The notes: generated from the sequence alone by a model not told the origin. Counted from the stretch's first letter, positions 10,121-19,899 are shown. The stretch is 64,000 bases of DNA from Mesorhizobium shangrilense (GCF_040537815.1 NZ_JBEWSZ010000001.1:3286001-3350000); one strand, 5' to 3'. Numbers and translations are program-made.

Positions 10121-10290
10121 CCTCGAATTTGGTTACGTCTGTGCCGTATTGATCCGCCCGGCTCAAGGCGCTCTGTGAAACTGGGACTTCGCACCTTGGC
10201 GCCAAAGCTCGACCTGTTCGGAGTTGAGTTCGTCGCCGAGGTCGAGTAGCGACGATGCTCTCTCAGCCCGAGCCTCGGCGTGTCCTCGCT

Positions 10291-11229
10291 TTATGACAGG
10301 TTGATACCGACGTTGCGCAACAGCGCAACGGATTTTCGCATACCTTCCATCGGCGACAGCATCATGTCCTCGTGCTCGATTGACAACACATCGTCGTAGC
10401 CGGCCTGCTTGAGCGCGGTACAGAACTGCCGCCACCAGGTCTCGCCGTGACCATATCCAAGAGTGATGTAATTCCAGGCTCGTTCAGCATACAGAGTTGG
10501 CGGGCGGGCATCGAGCGTGCCGTCGATGCCCGCGGGAATCGGTTCGATCCGGGTATCCTTTGCATGGACGTAGTAGATCGCGGATCCGAGCTTGCGAACG
10601 GCGGCAATCGGGTCAGCGCCCATCCAGAGTGGGTGACTGGGGTCATAATTGGCGCCCACCGTTTCACCGACAGCGTCGCGAAGCTTGAACAGCGTCTGGA
10701 CGTTGTACACGGCCTGATGGCCGTGCAGCTCCAGGCACAGTTTGTGGATGCCGAGGTCGTTCGAAAACGCGACGAGGTCGCGCCAGTAGGGAATGATCCG
10801 CTCGTCCCACTGGTAGCGCTGGATCTCCAGGCACTCCGGCGGCCAGTCGGTGATGACCCAGTTCGGATTGGCGTCCCCCGGTCCGCCCGGCAGGCCTGAC
10901 ATCATGACAACACGGTCGATCTCCAGCAGGCTGGCCAGCCTTATCGTATCCTGCGTGACCGCATGGTGCACCGCGCCCTGCGGCCCGGGATGCAACGGAT
11001 TGCCCGAGCAATTAAGCGCCGCGATCGTCAGACCGTGATCCCTGATCTTGGCAACGAATTCCCGGCGCGTTGTCGGGCTGGCCAGCATTGCCCGCAAATC
11101 GATGTGGGGCGCCGACGACCAGTTGCCGCACGCGAACTCCAGCGTCTGGAGTCCAAGCTCGGCCGAGGCGCGCAGCATCTCGTCGAAGCCGAGATTGCCA
11201 AGGCTGTCCGTGATCATGCCGATCTTCAT
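10291..11229 (-). CDS. Sugar phosphate isomerase/epimerase family TIM-barrel protein
   Basis: 312 aa AP-endonuclease-2/xylose-isomerase-like barrel. Metal-site elements are visible: LCLELHGHQ, ANYDPSHPLWMG, YYVHAKDTR and SIEHED, which supply the Glu/His/Asp ligands in order. The ATG at 11229 is chosen because a GAGGAG ribosome site precedes it by 6-7 bp; an earlier ATG has none. It is the last gene of the cyclitol/sugar operon, 31 bp after the dehydrogenase stop. It probably isomerises or dehydrates the keto-sugar or inosose made by that dehydrogenase, but the substrate is not determined. Confidence 0.85.
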   Translation of the reverse strand: MKIGMITDSLGNLGFDEMLRASAELGLQTLEFACGNWSSAPHIDLRAMLASPTTRREFVAKIRDHGLTIAALNCSGNPLHPGPQGAVHHAVTQDTIRLASLLEIDRVVMMSGLPGGPGDANPNWVITDWPPECLEIQRYQWDERIIPYWRDLVAFSNDLGIHKLCLELHGHQAVYNVQTLFKLRDAVGETVGANYDPSHPLWMGADPIAAVRKLGSAIYYVHAKDTRIEPIPAGIDGTLDARPPTLYAERAWNYITLGYGHGETWWRQFCTALKQAGYDDVLSIEHEDMMLSPMEGMRKSVALLRNVGINLS

Positions 11230-11260
11230 CTGAAAGCTCCTCGTTTGGGTCACACCGGAC

Positions 11261-12253
11261 CTAGAACCTGACGGCCTCGAACCTACCCGACCGGGCGGAG
11301 GCGAGTGCCGCCTCGCAAAGGATCATCGCCTTGCGGCCGTCGCTGGCGGTGACGTCCGGCCTACGGCCCGTTTCGACGCAGGTGATGAAATGATCGATTT
11401 CGGCCGCGTAGGACTCGCCGTAGCGCTCGACGAAAAAGTAATACGGCTTATCGCGCGATATCGCCTTCGCGCCGGACATCTCCACCGATGTCGGCACCCT
11501 GTTGCCGGCCCGCAGCATGCCTTCGGCGCCATGCACCTCGATGCGCTGGTCGTAACCGTAGGCGGCCCTGACGCTGTTGTTGATGTGACACTGCCTGCCG
11601 GAGGCTGTGCGCAACACAAACATCGCGGTATCGTAGTCGCCCAGCTTCGCATATTGCGGCGCGACCAGCGACGAGCCTGTCGCGAACATTTCCACTGGCT
11701 CCTCGCCCAGCAGGTTTCGCGCCATGTCGAAATCATGGATGGTCATCTCCCGGAAGACGCCCCCTCCTCCAGCCAGCGCTTCCTCGGTTTCCGGCTCGGG
11801 ATCCCGGCTGGTAATGATGACTTGCTCAACGGTGCCGATCTCGCCCTGGTCGAGGCGCGCCTTCAGTGCGCGAAAACTAGGGTCGAACCGGCGGTTGAAT
11901 CCGATCTGGAAAGGCACGCCCGCCTTCTCGACGACGGCCAGGCACTGGTCGGTGCGCTTGAGATCAAGGTCGATCGGCTTTTCGCAGAAGATCGCCTTGC
12001 TTTGGGCGGCGGCGGCCATGGCGAGGTCCGCATGGGTTCTTGTCGCCGAAGCGATGAACACCATGCGCACCGACGGGTCGTTCATGACGGTCTCTGTATC
12101 GACGATCTCGGCGCCCGTCAGAGACGCAACCCTCAAAGCGGCCTCGGTGTTCGGATCGACGATGTACCGCAGGCGCACCCGGGGATGGCGCGCCAGATTG
12201 CCGGCATGCACCTGGCCGATGAGGCCCGCTCCAAACAGACAAACATCGATCAT
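11261..12253 (-). CDS. Gfo/Idh/MocA oxidoreductase, inositol 2-dehydrogenase-like
   Basis: 330 aa. The N-terminal Rossmann domain starts with VCLFGAGLIGQVHAGNLA. The EKP motif (FCEKPIDLDL, about residue 95) supplies the catalytic Lys, and GGGGVFREMTIHDFDMARN holds the Asp and His of the active site. These features and the length fit IolG-type inositol or related sugar NAD(P)-dependent dehydrogenases. It lies 97 bp after the second permease gene and ahead of the isomerase, and it shares the operon with an IolE-like dehydratase. That makes a cyclitol a reasonable substrate, although many family members act on other sugars. Confidence 0.87.
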   Translation of the reverse strand: MIDVCLFGAGLIGQVHAGNLARHPRVRLRYIVDPNTEAALRVASLTGAEIVDTETVMNDPSVRMVFIASATRTHADLAMAAAAQSKAIFCEKPIDLDLKRTDQCLAVVEKAGVPFQIGFNRRFDPSFRALKARLDQGEIGTVEQVIITSRDPEPETEEALAGGGGVFREMTIHDFDMARNLLGEEPVEMFATGSSLVAPQYAKLGDYDTAMFVLRTASGRQCHINNSVRAAYGYDQRIEVHGAEGMLRAGNRVPTSVEMSGAKAISRDKPYYFFVERYGESYAAEIDHFITCVETGRRPDVTASDGRKAMILCEAALASARSGRFEAVRF

Positions 12254-12350
12254 GCGTTTGACTTCCCTGACAGACCGGCTGGTGTCGAGCGGCCTTGTGT
12301 GTTGCCGACACGGTTGCCGGATTGAGGTGAATGGTCGCGGAGCCGGGCCG

Positions 12351-13169
12351 TCATTTCACGGCTCCCATGGTCAGCCCTCGAACGAGGTGGCGCTGCACCA
12401 GAAGCGCGAAGAAGACGATCGGCAGCGCGCCGATGACGCCGGCGGCCGCCATCGAGGCCCAGTCGGTGTCGATGCGGCCGATCAGCGTGGCCGTGCCGCG
12501 CGGCATCGTCATCGCCCGGGGCGTGGCCGTCAGCGCCAGCGCGAACAGGAATTCGTTGAAGGTGACAAGCACGGCAAAGATGGCGGTGGCGGCGAGGCCC
12601 GGTGCAGCCAGCGGCAGCGTGATGCGCCGGAAGGCACCGAAACGGGAATCTCCGTCAACCATGGCGGCTTCCTCGAGATCCACCGGGATTTCACGAAAGA
12701 AGCTTTCCATCATCCAGACGCAGAAGGTGATGTTGAACGCTGTGTAGGTAGCGATCAACCCCAACCAGCTATTGAGCAGGCCGAGCTTGAGCATCAGCAG
12801 GTAGACCGGGATCAGGATGACCACCGGCGGCACGATGCGCAGCGTCAGCAGGAACAGGCCGACCTTGCGCTCCATTGCGAAAGGCAGGCGAAAGCGCGCA
12901 ATCGCATAGGCCCCCATCGAACCGGCCACCAGCGCGATCGCCACCGAGAAGAACGTCACCACCAGCGAGTTGGTCAGATAGGCGCCGAACTGCTTCTCGG
13001 TGAACAGCCTGATGTAATTGTCCAGTGTCGGGACATGCGGATAGAGCGTGCCTTCCTGGGTGATCTCGCGATTGGACTTCAGCGAGGTCGAGACAAGCCA
13101 GTAGATGGGCAACAGCACGATGGCCAGTACCGCGCTCATCACCCCGATCCGCGCCAGACGACTGTTCAT
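12351..13169 (-). CDS. Carbohydrate ABC transporter permease (MalG/UgpE type)
   Basis: 272 aa with about six hydrophobic segments. The EAA loop for ATPase contact is EEAAMVDGDSRFGAFRRITLPLAAPGL near residue 190. The start at 13169 (MNSRLARIG) overlaps the stop of the first permease by 4 bp (ATGA). A longer frame upstream is only the out-of-frame shadow of that first permease. It forms the inner-membrane channel with the partner permease. Confidence 0.92.
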   Translation of the reverse strand: MNSRLARIGVMSAVLAIVLLPIYWLVSTSLKSNREITQEGTLYPHVPTLDNYIRLFTEKQFGAYLTNSLVVTFFSVAIALVAGSMGAYAIARFRLPFAMERKVGLFLLTLRIVPPVVILIPVYLLMLKLGLLNSWLGLIATYTAFNITFCVWMMESFFREIPVDLEEAAMVDGDSRFGAFRRITLPLAAPGLAATAIFAVLVTFNEFLFALALTATPRAMTMPRGTATLIGRIDTDWASMAAAGVIGALPIVFFALLVQRHLVRGLTMGAVK

Positions 13170-14074
13170 GACGCGTCGACCCTGCGTAGAAGCCGCACGG
13201 CGCTGAAGGCCAAGGCAAGCACGACCAGCCCGATGGTCACGAACAGCGCGGCCGCATAGCCGGTCTGCTGGAACTTGAAGGCGGTGTCGTAGCCATAGAT
13301 CGAGACCAGCCGCGTCGCCTCGCCCGGTCCACCCCGGGTGAGCACGAACACCTGGTCGAAGGTACCGAAGGCGTCGATCGTCCGAAGCACGATGGCGATC
13401 GCCAGGACGGGCCGCATCATCGGAAATGTGAGATCGGCGAACACCCGCCAACTGCCGGCGCCATCGACACGCGCGGCCTCGAAGGGCTCGTGTGGCAGCG
13501 ATTGCAAGCCGGCTAGCAGGATCAGGAACATCAACGGCGTCCACTCCCAGACATCGAGAATGACGAGGCCGATAAAGGCCTTGACAGGACTGCCGAGGAT
13601 TTGCACCTGGCCGCCGCCCATCCACACGGAGATCGCCGTCAGCATGCCGGCGTCGCTGGCATAGATCAGCCGGAAGACGATGGCGACGACGACCGGCGTG
13701 ATCACCATCGGGATGATCAGGATAGTTCTGAGCAACCGAATGCCGCGAAATTCCCGCAGGCAAAACAACGCCAGGGCGAAGCCCAGTATTGTCTCGAACG
13801 TGACCGACAGGGCGACGAATTTGACGGTCACCCACAGCGAGTTCAGGAACTGCGGGTCGCTCCACAGCTTGATGTAGTTCTGCATGCCGGCATCGGCGAC
13901 GACCGATCCGTAGCGATAGACCTTGGTGCTGGCGCGCAGGCCGTCCCAGAGCGGATAGACAAGCACGCCAAGCACGATCAGCAGTCCCGGCGCCAACATG
14001 AGATAAGGGAGGGCGAGGTCGAGCCCCGCCCCCTGCAGACGGTATTTGCGGATCTGCGTTCCGCCTTTTGCCAT
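13166..14074 (-). CDS. Carbohydrate ABC transporter permease (MalF/UgpA type)
   Basis: 302 aa. Hydrophobic segments begin at LALPYLMLAPGLLIVLGVLV, and the EAA motif is FEAARVDGAGSWRVFADLTFPMM near residue 205. It starts on the base where the binding-protein gene ends (TGATG) and overlaps the second permease by 4 bp, so translation is coupled. It pairs with the product of 12351-13169 in a CUT1-family importer. Confidence 0.92.
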   Translation of the reverse strand: MAKGGTQIRKYRLQGAGLDLALPYLMLAPGLLIVLGVLVYPLWDGLRASTKVYRYGSVVADAGMQNYIKLWSDPQFLNSLWVTVKFVALSVTFETILGFALALFCLREFRGIRLLRTILIIPMVITPVVVAIVFRLIYASDAGMLTAISVWMGGGQVQILGSPVKAFIGLVILDVWEWTPLMFLILLAGLQSLPHEPFEAARVDGAGSWRVFADLTFPMMRPVLAIAIVLRTIDAFGTFDQVFVLTRGGPGEATRLVSIYGYDTAFKFQQTGYAAALFVTIGLVVLALAFSAVRLLRRVDAS

Positions 14075-15393
14075 CAGTAATAGCCGACCGTGGTCAGGTA
14101 GTCCTTGACCTGCTTGGCGGCATTGTCCAACGCGGCGCCGCCACCCGAACCGGCCTGCAGGGCCTTGTTGAGCTCAATGCCGAGCAGTTCCTCCACCTTG
14201 GCCCAGTCGGGCGTGCGCGGCCGCGGCAGCGCGCCAGCATCTAGTTGCTGCAGCGCGACCGGGATCAAGCGGTTGCCGGGCTTGGCGATGCCGAAGGCGC
14301 TGCGCTTGACCGGAATGGAGCCTGCCTCCGACAGTTTGGCTTGTATGTCGGCACTGACATACCATTTCAGGAACTCGACCGAGTTGGCCTTGTTCGGCGC
14401 CGATTTCGGAATGCCGGCGATGAAGATGCCCATCTGGGCGATCGCCGATGTCTGCTTCGGCACGACGCCGAAATCGAGCTTGCCCGCCACCTTGGTCTGC
14501 GTCGGATCGTCGGCCTTCAGCGCATTGCCGGAATACTGGATGATCGCGCCGGCTTCGCCGCCCAGGATCGCGGCGCCTTCCTGATCGGAGTCGAACTCGA
14601 CAACGCCGCTCGGCGCGTTCTGCTTCATGGTGCCGACGAAGAATTCAGCCGAAGCCTTGCCTTGCGCCGAATTGAAGACCGGGTTCCATTTGTCGTCGAA
14701 GAAGGAACCGCCAAACGACAGGAAGACCGGATACCAGCTGGTCACGATCGGATTTCCGGAAACGCCGCGGAACACGACCGGATACTTGATCTTGCCCGCC
14801 GCGACGCCTTCCTTGCCCTTGGCGATGACTTCGTCCCAGGTTTTTGGCGCGCCGCTCGTGTAGACATCGTTGCGGTAGGTAAGGGTCTGCAGGTCGCCGA
14901 CGAACGGCACGCAGATGAGGGTCGGCGTGGTGGTTTCGAAACCTTTCACGCGTGGACCCTTCTGGGGCGGCCAGTAGCCCATGTCGATCATCGAGCCGAT
15001 CCAGTCCTTGTCGCCGCCGTCAACTCCGGCCGCTCCAAGATCCTCGAGCACGTTGGCGGCACCGAACTGCGGCACCCATGGATCGTCGAGAAGATAGAGG
15101 TCGTACTGGCCGGCGCTGTTCTTGGCGTCGGCGAACCACTTCTCCAGCGTCACGCCATATTCATCCTCGAGGAATTCGATGTCGAAGCCGGCATCCTTGG
15201 CCAGCGGGATGATCTTCTGCTTGAACGGCGTCAGGCCGCCATCGGCGAAGGCGCCGATGATCACCTTCTTGCCGGCCGCTCTGGCCGGGACAGGCAGCCC
15301 GATCGCGGTCAGGGCCGTGGTGGCAAGCGCGAGGCCAATTCCTCCCTTGAGTACGGAGCGGCGAGTAAGTCTGCTTCTGCTGGAATGCGTCAT
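14074..15393 (-). CDS. ABC transporter solute-binding protein, Tat-exported
   Basis: 439 aa family 1 extracellular binding protein. The N-terminus carries a twin-arginine signal, SRLTRRSVLKGGIGLAL, with a likely cleavage after PARA. The ATG at 15393 follows a GGAGAG ribosome site; ATGs slightly upstream lie too close to it. Tat export implies folding in the cytoplasm before export. The gene follows the ATPase with a 1-bp gap. The ligand is probably a sugar or cyclitol, given the IolE-like and Idh/MocA neighbours. Confidence 0.9.
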   Translation of the reverse strand: MTHSSRSRLTRRSVLKGGIGLALATTALTAIGLPVPARAAGKKVIIGAFADGGLTPFKQKIIPLAKDAGFDIEFLEDEYGVTLEKWFADAKNSAGQYDLYLLDDPWVPQFGAANVLEDLGAAGVDGGDKDWIGSMIDMGYWPPQKGPRVKGFETTTPTLICVPFVGDLQTLTYRNDVYTSGAPKTWDEVIAKGKEGVAAGKIKYPVVFRGVSGNPIVTSWYPVFLSFGGSFFDDKWNPVFNSAQGKASAEFFVGTMKQNAPSGVVEFDSDQEGAAILGGEAGAIIQYSGNALKADDPTQTKVAGKLDFGVVPKQTSAIAQMGIFIAGIPKSAPNKANSVEFLKWYVSADIQAKLSEAGSIPVKRSAFGIAKPGNRLIPVALQQLDAGALPRPRTPDWAKVEELLGIELNKALQAGSGGGAALDNAAKQVKDYLTTVGYY

Positions 15394-15394
15394 T

Positions 15395-16486
15395 TCACTC
15401 TCCATCACTGTTGACTCTGTGGACGGCCGTCAGTCCGGCCGAATTGAAGAAGCAAGCGTTGGACACATCGAAGGTGACCGCGATGTTGGCGCCCACCGCG
15501 CCCCTGAAATCGCGGCCCGCGCGCACCGAGACATTGCCGCTGCCGATGCGCACATTGACCAGCGTCTCATTGCCCATGGGTTCAACCACATAGATCTCGC
15601 CGGGCAGCGTGTTGGACGCGCCCGGCGCTGAGACGCTGATATCTTCCGGCCGCAGGCCGATCTCGACCACTTCGGCCGCTCGACATGCCGGCAGCCGCGC
15701 AGCATCCATCGGAACCGGCGTTCCGCCGATCGCGATGCCTTGTTCGGCAAGCATGACCGGAAGGATGTTCATGGGCGGGTTGCCGACGAAGGTTGCGACA
15801 AAACGGTTGGCGGGGCGGTCATAAATATCTGCCGGCGGCGCCATCTGCTGCAGCGCGCCGGCGTGCATCACCGCGACGAAATCCGCCATGGTCAGGGCTT
15901 CGACCTGGTCGTGGGTGACATAGAGCGTGGTTGCGCCGAGCCGCAGGCACAGACGCTTGATCTCGCCGCGCATGGTCAGCCGCAGCCTGGCGTCCAGGTT
16001 CGACAGCGGCTCGTCCATGAGGAAGGCCGCCGGATCGCGGACAATGGCGCGCGCCAGGGCCACGCGTTGCCTCTGCCCGCCGGACAGCTGGCGCGGCCGC
16101 CGGTCGAGCAGGTGGCCGATCTCGAGAACCGCGGCGACCTCGTCGATCTTGGCGCGACGCTCGGCATCGGGCGTACCGCGAATCCACAAGGGGTAGCCGA
16201 TGTTTTCACCGACCGTCATTTGCGGGTAGAGCGCATAGCTCTGGAAGACCATGGCGATGTCGCGGTCGCGCGGCTGCAGCCGGGTAACGTCGCGATCACC
16301 TATGAAGACCTTGCCGCCACTTGGCATGTCGAGGCCGGCCAGGATGCGAAGCGCCGTCGTCTTGCCGCAACCCGAAGGACCGAGCAGGGCCAGGAACATG
16401 TGGTCGGGAACGGCAAGATCGAGCGAGCGCAAGACGTTCAGCGCGCCGTAGTTCTTGACCACACCTTGGTACAGGACAGAACTCAT
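15395..16486 (-). CDS. ABC transporter ATPase (MalK/UgpC type)
   Basis: 363 aa. Walker A is GPSGCGKTT (about residues 38-46), the Q-loop is VFQSYALYP, the signature is [15 protein letters not shown], Walker B is [11 protein letters not shown] and the switch is [16 protein letters not shown] regulatory domain follows (residues ~240-360), as in CUT1 importers. The ATG at 16486 is supported by 28 bp of spacing from the IolE-like gene; a longer frame upstream is out-of-frame shadow. It powers the two permeases encoded downstream. Confidence 0.93.
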   Translation of the reverse strand: MSSVLYQGVVKNYGALNVLRSLDLAVPDHMFLALLGPSGCGKTTALRILAGLDMPSGGKVFIGDRDVTRLQPRDRDIAMVFQSYALYPQMTVGENIGYPLWIRGTPDAERRAKIDEVAAVLEIGHLLDRRPRQLSGGQRQRVALARAIVRDPAAFLMDEPLSNLDARLRLTMRGEIKRLCLRLGATTLYVTHDQVEALTMADFVAVMHAGALQQMAPPADIYDRPANRFVATFVGNPPMNILPVMLAEQGIAIGGTPVPMDAARLPACRAAEVVEIGLRPEDISVSAPGASNTLPGEIYVVEPMGNETLVNVRIGSGNVSVRAGRDFRGAVGANIAVTFDVSNACFFNSAGLTAVHRVNSDGE

Positions 16487-16514
16487 TGCCGCTCCCCAGC
16501 GTCCCCGAAGGGTA

Positions 16515-17423
16515 TCAGTTCTTCCGCTCCTTGACCTCGAAGCCGGCCTTGCGGGCAAGGTCGCGCAGGTTGCGATGGCCCATCGTTGCATAGGTAAGCG
16601 GGTGGGCCTTGCCCGGATCCTGCTCGGCCTCGACCACCAGCCAGCCGGCATAGCCATTGTCGGCCAGCACCTTCAGCAGCGTCGGGTAGTCGACGGAACC
16701 GTCTCCCGGCACGGTGAAGATGCCTTCCATCACCGCACCCATGAAGCTCATATCCATGGCGTGGGCGCGCTTCAGCACGTCCAGCCGCACATCCTTGCAG
16801 TGCACATGAACGACGCGGCCAACATGCCGCCGCAGCAGCGCCTCGGGATCGCCGCCGGAAAACAGGCAATGGCCGGTGTCGTAGAGGAGGCCCACGGCCT
16901 CGCCCGAACCGGCTATCAGCCTGCCGATTTCCGCATCCGTCTCGACGATGGTTCCCATGTGATGGTGAAAGGCCATGCCGACCCCGAAATCCGCGAACCG
17001 CTCCGCCAGCCGCGTTATCTTGTTGCCGTAGGATTTCCATTCGTCGTCGGCAAGTGCGGGACGCTGGGAGATCGGATCGTGAATTGCGCCATGGCGGCCG
17101 CGTGACGTGTCGGCGTAGACGACATGCTTCGCACCGAGGTCCCTCAGGAGCGTCAGATGCGGCAGGATGGCCTCGAACTCCTCCTCGACCTCCTTTTCGC
17201 AGATCCGGCCATCATACCACCCGGAGACCAGTTCCAGGCCGTAGGGAGCGAGAGCCGCGGCCAGGTCGGTGCTGGCGCGTGGAAACTTGCCTCCGAGTTC
17301 GGTGCCCGCGTAGCCGGCCTCCGCGGTTTCGGAAAGGCAGACCTCCAGCGGCGTATCCCCGCCGAGCTCGGGCACATCGTCATTGGTCCACGTTATAGGG
17401 TTTATGCCTATGCGGACTGCCAT
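16515..17423 (-). CDS. IolE-like myo-inosose dehydratase / TIM-barrel protein
   Basis: 302 aa. It opens with RIGINPITWTNDDVPELGGDTP, typical of IolE (2-keto-myo-inositol dehydratase). AFHHHMGT, LYDTGHCLFSGGD, HVHCKDVR and LVVEAEQDP supply the metal-binding Glu/Asp/His set. IolE removes water from scyllo-inosose. It is the first gene of the seven-gene operon, facing a 231-bp promoter region shared with the MocR gene. Pairing with an IolG-like dehydrogenase supports cyclitol breakdown. No iolB, iolC or iolD is in the window, so the pathway would finish elsewhere. Confidence 0.85.
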   Translation of the reverse strand: MAVRIGINPITWTNDDVPELGGDTPLEVCLSETAEAGYAGTELGGKFPRASTDLAAALAPYGLELVSGWYDGRICEKEVEEEFEAILPHLTLLRDLGAKHVVYADTSRGRHGAIHDPISQRPALADDEWKSYGNKITRLAERFADFGVGMAFHHHMGTIVETDAEIGRLIAGSGEAVGLLYDTGHCLFSGGDPEALLRRHVGRVVHVHCKDVRLDVLKRAHAMDMSFMGAVMEGIFTVPGDGSVDYPTLLKVLADNGYAGWLVVEAEQDPGKAHPLTYATMGHRNLRDLARKAGFEVKERKN

Positions 17424-17572
17424 CGTCGCTCCTCATCGAACCAGGCAATGCCATTGGCAACGGCGCTTCACCCGAACCGCTCCGGTCGGTGAAGGTGTCC
17501 CGCTTTCGGCTTGCCTTACCCGTTGTTCCCTTTTTCTTTTGATGTAAGCGCCGATCTGTCTCCATCGCGAGG

Positions 17573-17604
17573 GCCAGTTTGCACGGAAGTGAAGGTGCCA
17601 GTTT
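17573..17604. promoter_or_regulatory. GCCAGTTT direct repeats upstream of the MocR gene
   Basis: GCCAGTTT occurs at 17573-17580 and 17597-17604, 24 bp apart, in the 231-bp spacer between the divergent IolE-like and MocR genes. MocR-type regulators such as GabR and PdxR bind spaced direct repeats near their own promoters, so this is a candidate operator. It is a pattern only. Confidence 0.45.
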
Positions 17605-17654
17605 CAATCGGCTCTCTGTGGGTCTAAGCTCGACGCTTTCCCGGAGGCTTTGCA

Positions 17655-19133
17655 ATGCGGATGTCGAGGCGACGGCGCCAGGCCTTTCCAATGGACGCGC
17701 TGGTCATCGACCGGACCGTCGACGAGCCGATCCATCGCCAGCTCTACCGGCAGATTGCCGCGATGATCCGTGACCGGCGCCTCGCACCGGGATCGGAATT
17801 GCCCTCGACGCGGGCGCTGGCCGAGGATCTCGGCCTCGCCCGCAACACCATCGTTGGTGCGTATGACCAACTGGCGACCGAAGGCTATCTCGCAAGCCGG
17901 CAAGGCGCGCGCCCGGTTGTCATCGACCTGCCCGTGCACACGACGGACCATAGCGACACGCTTGCGACGCCCCCAATTCGCCGCCCGCTGTCCAGGCGCG
18001 GAGAGAGCCTGATGCAGCAACCCTTCCATCACGGATCGCCCGGCCGATTCGCCTTCCATCCGGGCATGCCAGACCCGCACAGCTTCCCCTTTGGCGTCTG
18101 GGGCAGGCTTCTGGCGCGTCGGGCGACGTTTGGCGCCGACATGTTGTTCGGCACCTATCACGTGACGGGCCTGCCTGCGCTCAGAGAGGCGATCGCCGGC
18201 TACCTGATCTCGGCCAGGGGCGTGCGATGTTCGCCCGAACAGATCGTCGTGACGACGGGAGCGCAGGCAGCGTTCGATCTGCTGGCGCGCCTGCTGCTCG
18301 ATCCTGGCGACACGGTGTGGCTTGAGGAGCCCGGCTACTACGCGGCCAAGGCGACCTTCACCGTCGCCGGCGCCAACATCCTGCCACTTGTCGTCGACCG
18401 CGACGGCTGGCAGATGAACCAGCCGGAGGTTTCGCCGCGACTGATCTATGTAACGCCCGCCTGCCAGCATCCGTTGGGAATCACGATGCGAATGGACCAG
18501 CGGCTGCGTCTGTTTGAAATCGCCGAGCGCAACAATTCGTGGATCATCGAGGACGATTTCGACGGAGAGTACAGGTTTCAGGGAAGGCCGGTGCCCGCCA
18601 TACAGAGCATGGATTACGCCGACCGCGTCATCTATGTCGGTACCTTTGCGAAATTGCTGTTTCCGGCGCTGAGGCTCGGGTTCATGGTCCTGCCCCCCGC
18701 CTTGTGCGAGGGCATTCCGCACGCGCTGAGCACCACCGGGCAGTTCGCGCCCCTGGTGCTTCAGGCGGCACTGGCCGATTTCATCGATGAAGGCCACATG
18801 AGCCGTCACCTCAAGCGCATGCGCCGCATCTACGCCGAGAGACGCAAGCTGTTCTACGAATTGTGCGAGACCGAACTGGCCGACCATATGACCCTTTCGC
18901 CGGCAGAAGCCGGAATCCAGGTCGTTGCCTCTCTTCACGAAAGTTGCGACGACCGAGCGGTTGTGCATTTCGCCGACAAACTCGGCGTTAACGCTTCGCC
19001 GCTGTCAAAATATTACTGGTCGTCCTCTGGCAACGGGCTCGTGCTTGGCTATGCAGCCTGCAACAAGGCCGAGAGCGAAGCGGGCATCCGACGTCTACGC
19101 CAGGCTATCGAGCACGTGCGGACTCTGTCGTGA
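17655..19133 (+). CDS. MocR-type GntR/aminotransferase-fusion regulator
   Basis: 492 aa. The N-terminal GntR winged HTH (residues ~20-85) includes ELPSTRALAEDLGLARNTIV. A type I aminotransferase-like domain follows, with the PLP-lysine segment YVGTFAKLLFPALRLGF (around residue 335) and IIEDDFDGEYRF, a PLP-contact region. MocR proteins use bound PLP and an amino-compound effector to control transcription, not catalysis. The ATG at 17655 is preceded by GGAGG at a suitable distance. It is divergent from the cyclitol operon and may regulate it, but MocR proteins often control PLP, GABA or taurine genes elsewhere. Confidence 0.9.
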   Translation: MRMSRRRRQAFPMDALVIDRTVDEPIHRQLYRQIAAMIRDRRLAPGSELPSTRALAEDLGLARNTIVGAYDQLATEGYLASRQGARPVVIDLPVHTTDHSDTLATPPIRRPLSRRGESLMQQPFHHGSPGRFAFHPGMPDPHSFPFGVWGRLLARRATFGADMLFGTYHVTGLPALREAIAGYLISARGVRCSPEQIVVTTGAQAAFDLLARLLLDPGDTVWLEEPGYYAAKATFTVAGANILPLVVDRDGWQMNQPEVSPRLIYVTPACQHPLGITMRMDQRLRLFEIAERNNSWIIEDDFDGEYRFQGRPVPAIQSMDYADRVIYVGTFAKLLFPALRLGFMVLPPALCEGIPHALSTTGQFAPLVLQAALADFIDEGHMSRHLKRMRRIYAERRKLFYELCETELADHMTLSPAEAGIQVVASLHESCDDRAVVHFADKLGVNASPLSKYYWSSSGNGLVLGYAACNKAESEAGIRRLRQAIEHVRTLS

Positions 19134-19230
19134 GCCTCGTCTGCCGCTGATGAGCTGGCCGCAGGGCCCCCTCGGCCGACTGGACGGAACGAGATGCACC
19201 ATGTCAGGCACACCTCATTCTGATTTTGTG

Positions 19231-19899
19231 TTAGAATGTAATGCCGAGGGCGTTCATGAACGTGTCCATGCGCTCATCCAAGTCACGCTTGGTTTCTGCC
19301 CATGCCGGAACTGTTTCCAGAAGACGCTGCTGCCACGCCCAAAGGTTCGGGAAGTCGGCAAAGGGCACCTTGGTGCGGTGAACCTGTGAGAACGGAGCGG
19401 CGATGTCGATGTCAGCCAGCGTTAATTCGTCGCCGACAATGAACCGTCGGCTGGCGAGATGAGTGTCGAGCACCGAGGCGGCTGCCCGGATATTCTTGAG
19501 TGCGAGATCGACGATAGAGGGGTCTTCGATCTGCCCCATCGCGCGACCGGCGACACGCTCGTTGAACATCAGCACCGCGAAGATACGCCATTGCTCGCCT
19601 GACCAGAACATCCACTGCAAGACCTCGTAGCGTTCACTTGCGGTCTTGCCCACGAGCGGCGAGTTGGCTTTCTCAGCGAGGTAGAGATTGATCGCCGATG
19701 CTTCCCAAATGATCGTGTTGCCATCCTGCAGGACCGGTGTCAGCCCATGGGGGTTGAGCTTTAGAAACTCCGGCGTATGGCTTTCACCCTTGAAAAGATC
19801 AACGTTCACGCGTTCGTAGTCGACGCCCATGATCTTAGCTGCGGTGGCGACACGGCGCAGGCTGCCCGAGCCTAGGTCGCCATAGATTTTGATAGACAT
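19231..19899 (-). CDS. Glutathione S-transferase family protein
   Basis: 222 aa. The N-terminal thioredoxin-like domain contains YGDLGSGSLRRVATAAKIMG, then NPHGLTPVLQDGNTIIWEASAINLYLAEK, which holds the cis-Pro and the glutathione-contact Glu/Ser. The C-terminal helical domain includes LTLADIDIAAPFSQV, the N-capping box. The first Ser after the opening strand is the likely catalytic position (theta/beta-like class). It is followed upstream by a LysR gene on the same strand 104 bp away, which may control it. Confidence 0.88.
   Translation of the reverse strand: MSIKIYGDLGSGSLRRVATAAKIMGVDYERVNVDLFKGESHTPEFLKLNPHGLTPVLQDGNTIIWEASAINLYLAEKANSPLVGKTASERYEVLQWMFWSGEQWRIFAVLMFNERVAGRAMGQIEDPSIVDLALKNIRAAASVLDTHLASRRFIVGDELTLADIDIAAPFSQVHRTKVPFADFPNLWAWQQRLLETVPAWAETKRDLDERMDTFMNALGITF

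Noticed and set aside
12351..13865. A single 504-aa membrane protein
   Set aside because: The upper part is an out-of-frame shadow of the first permease; the real second permease starts at 13169.
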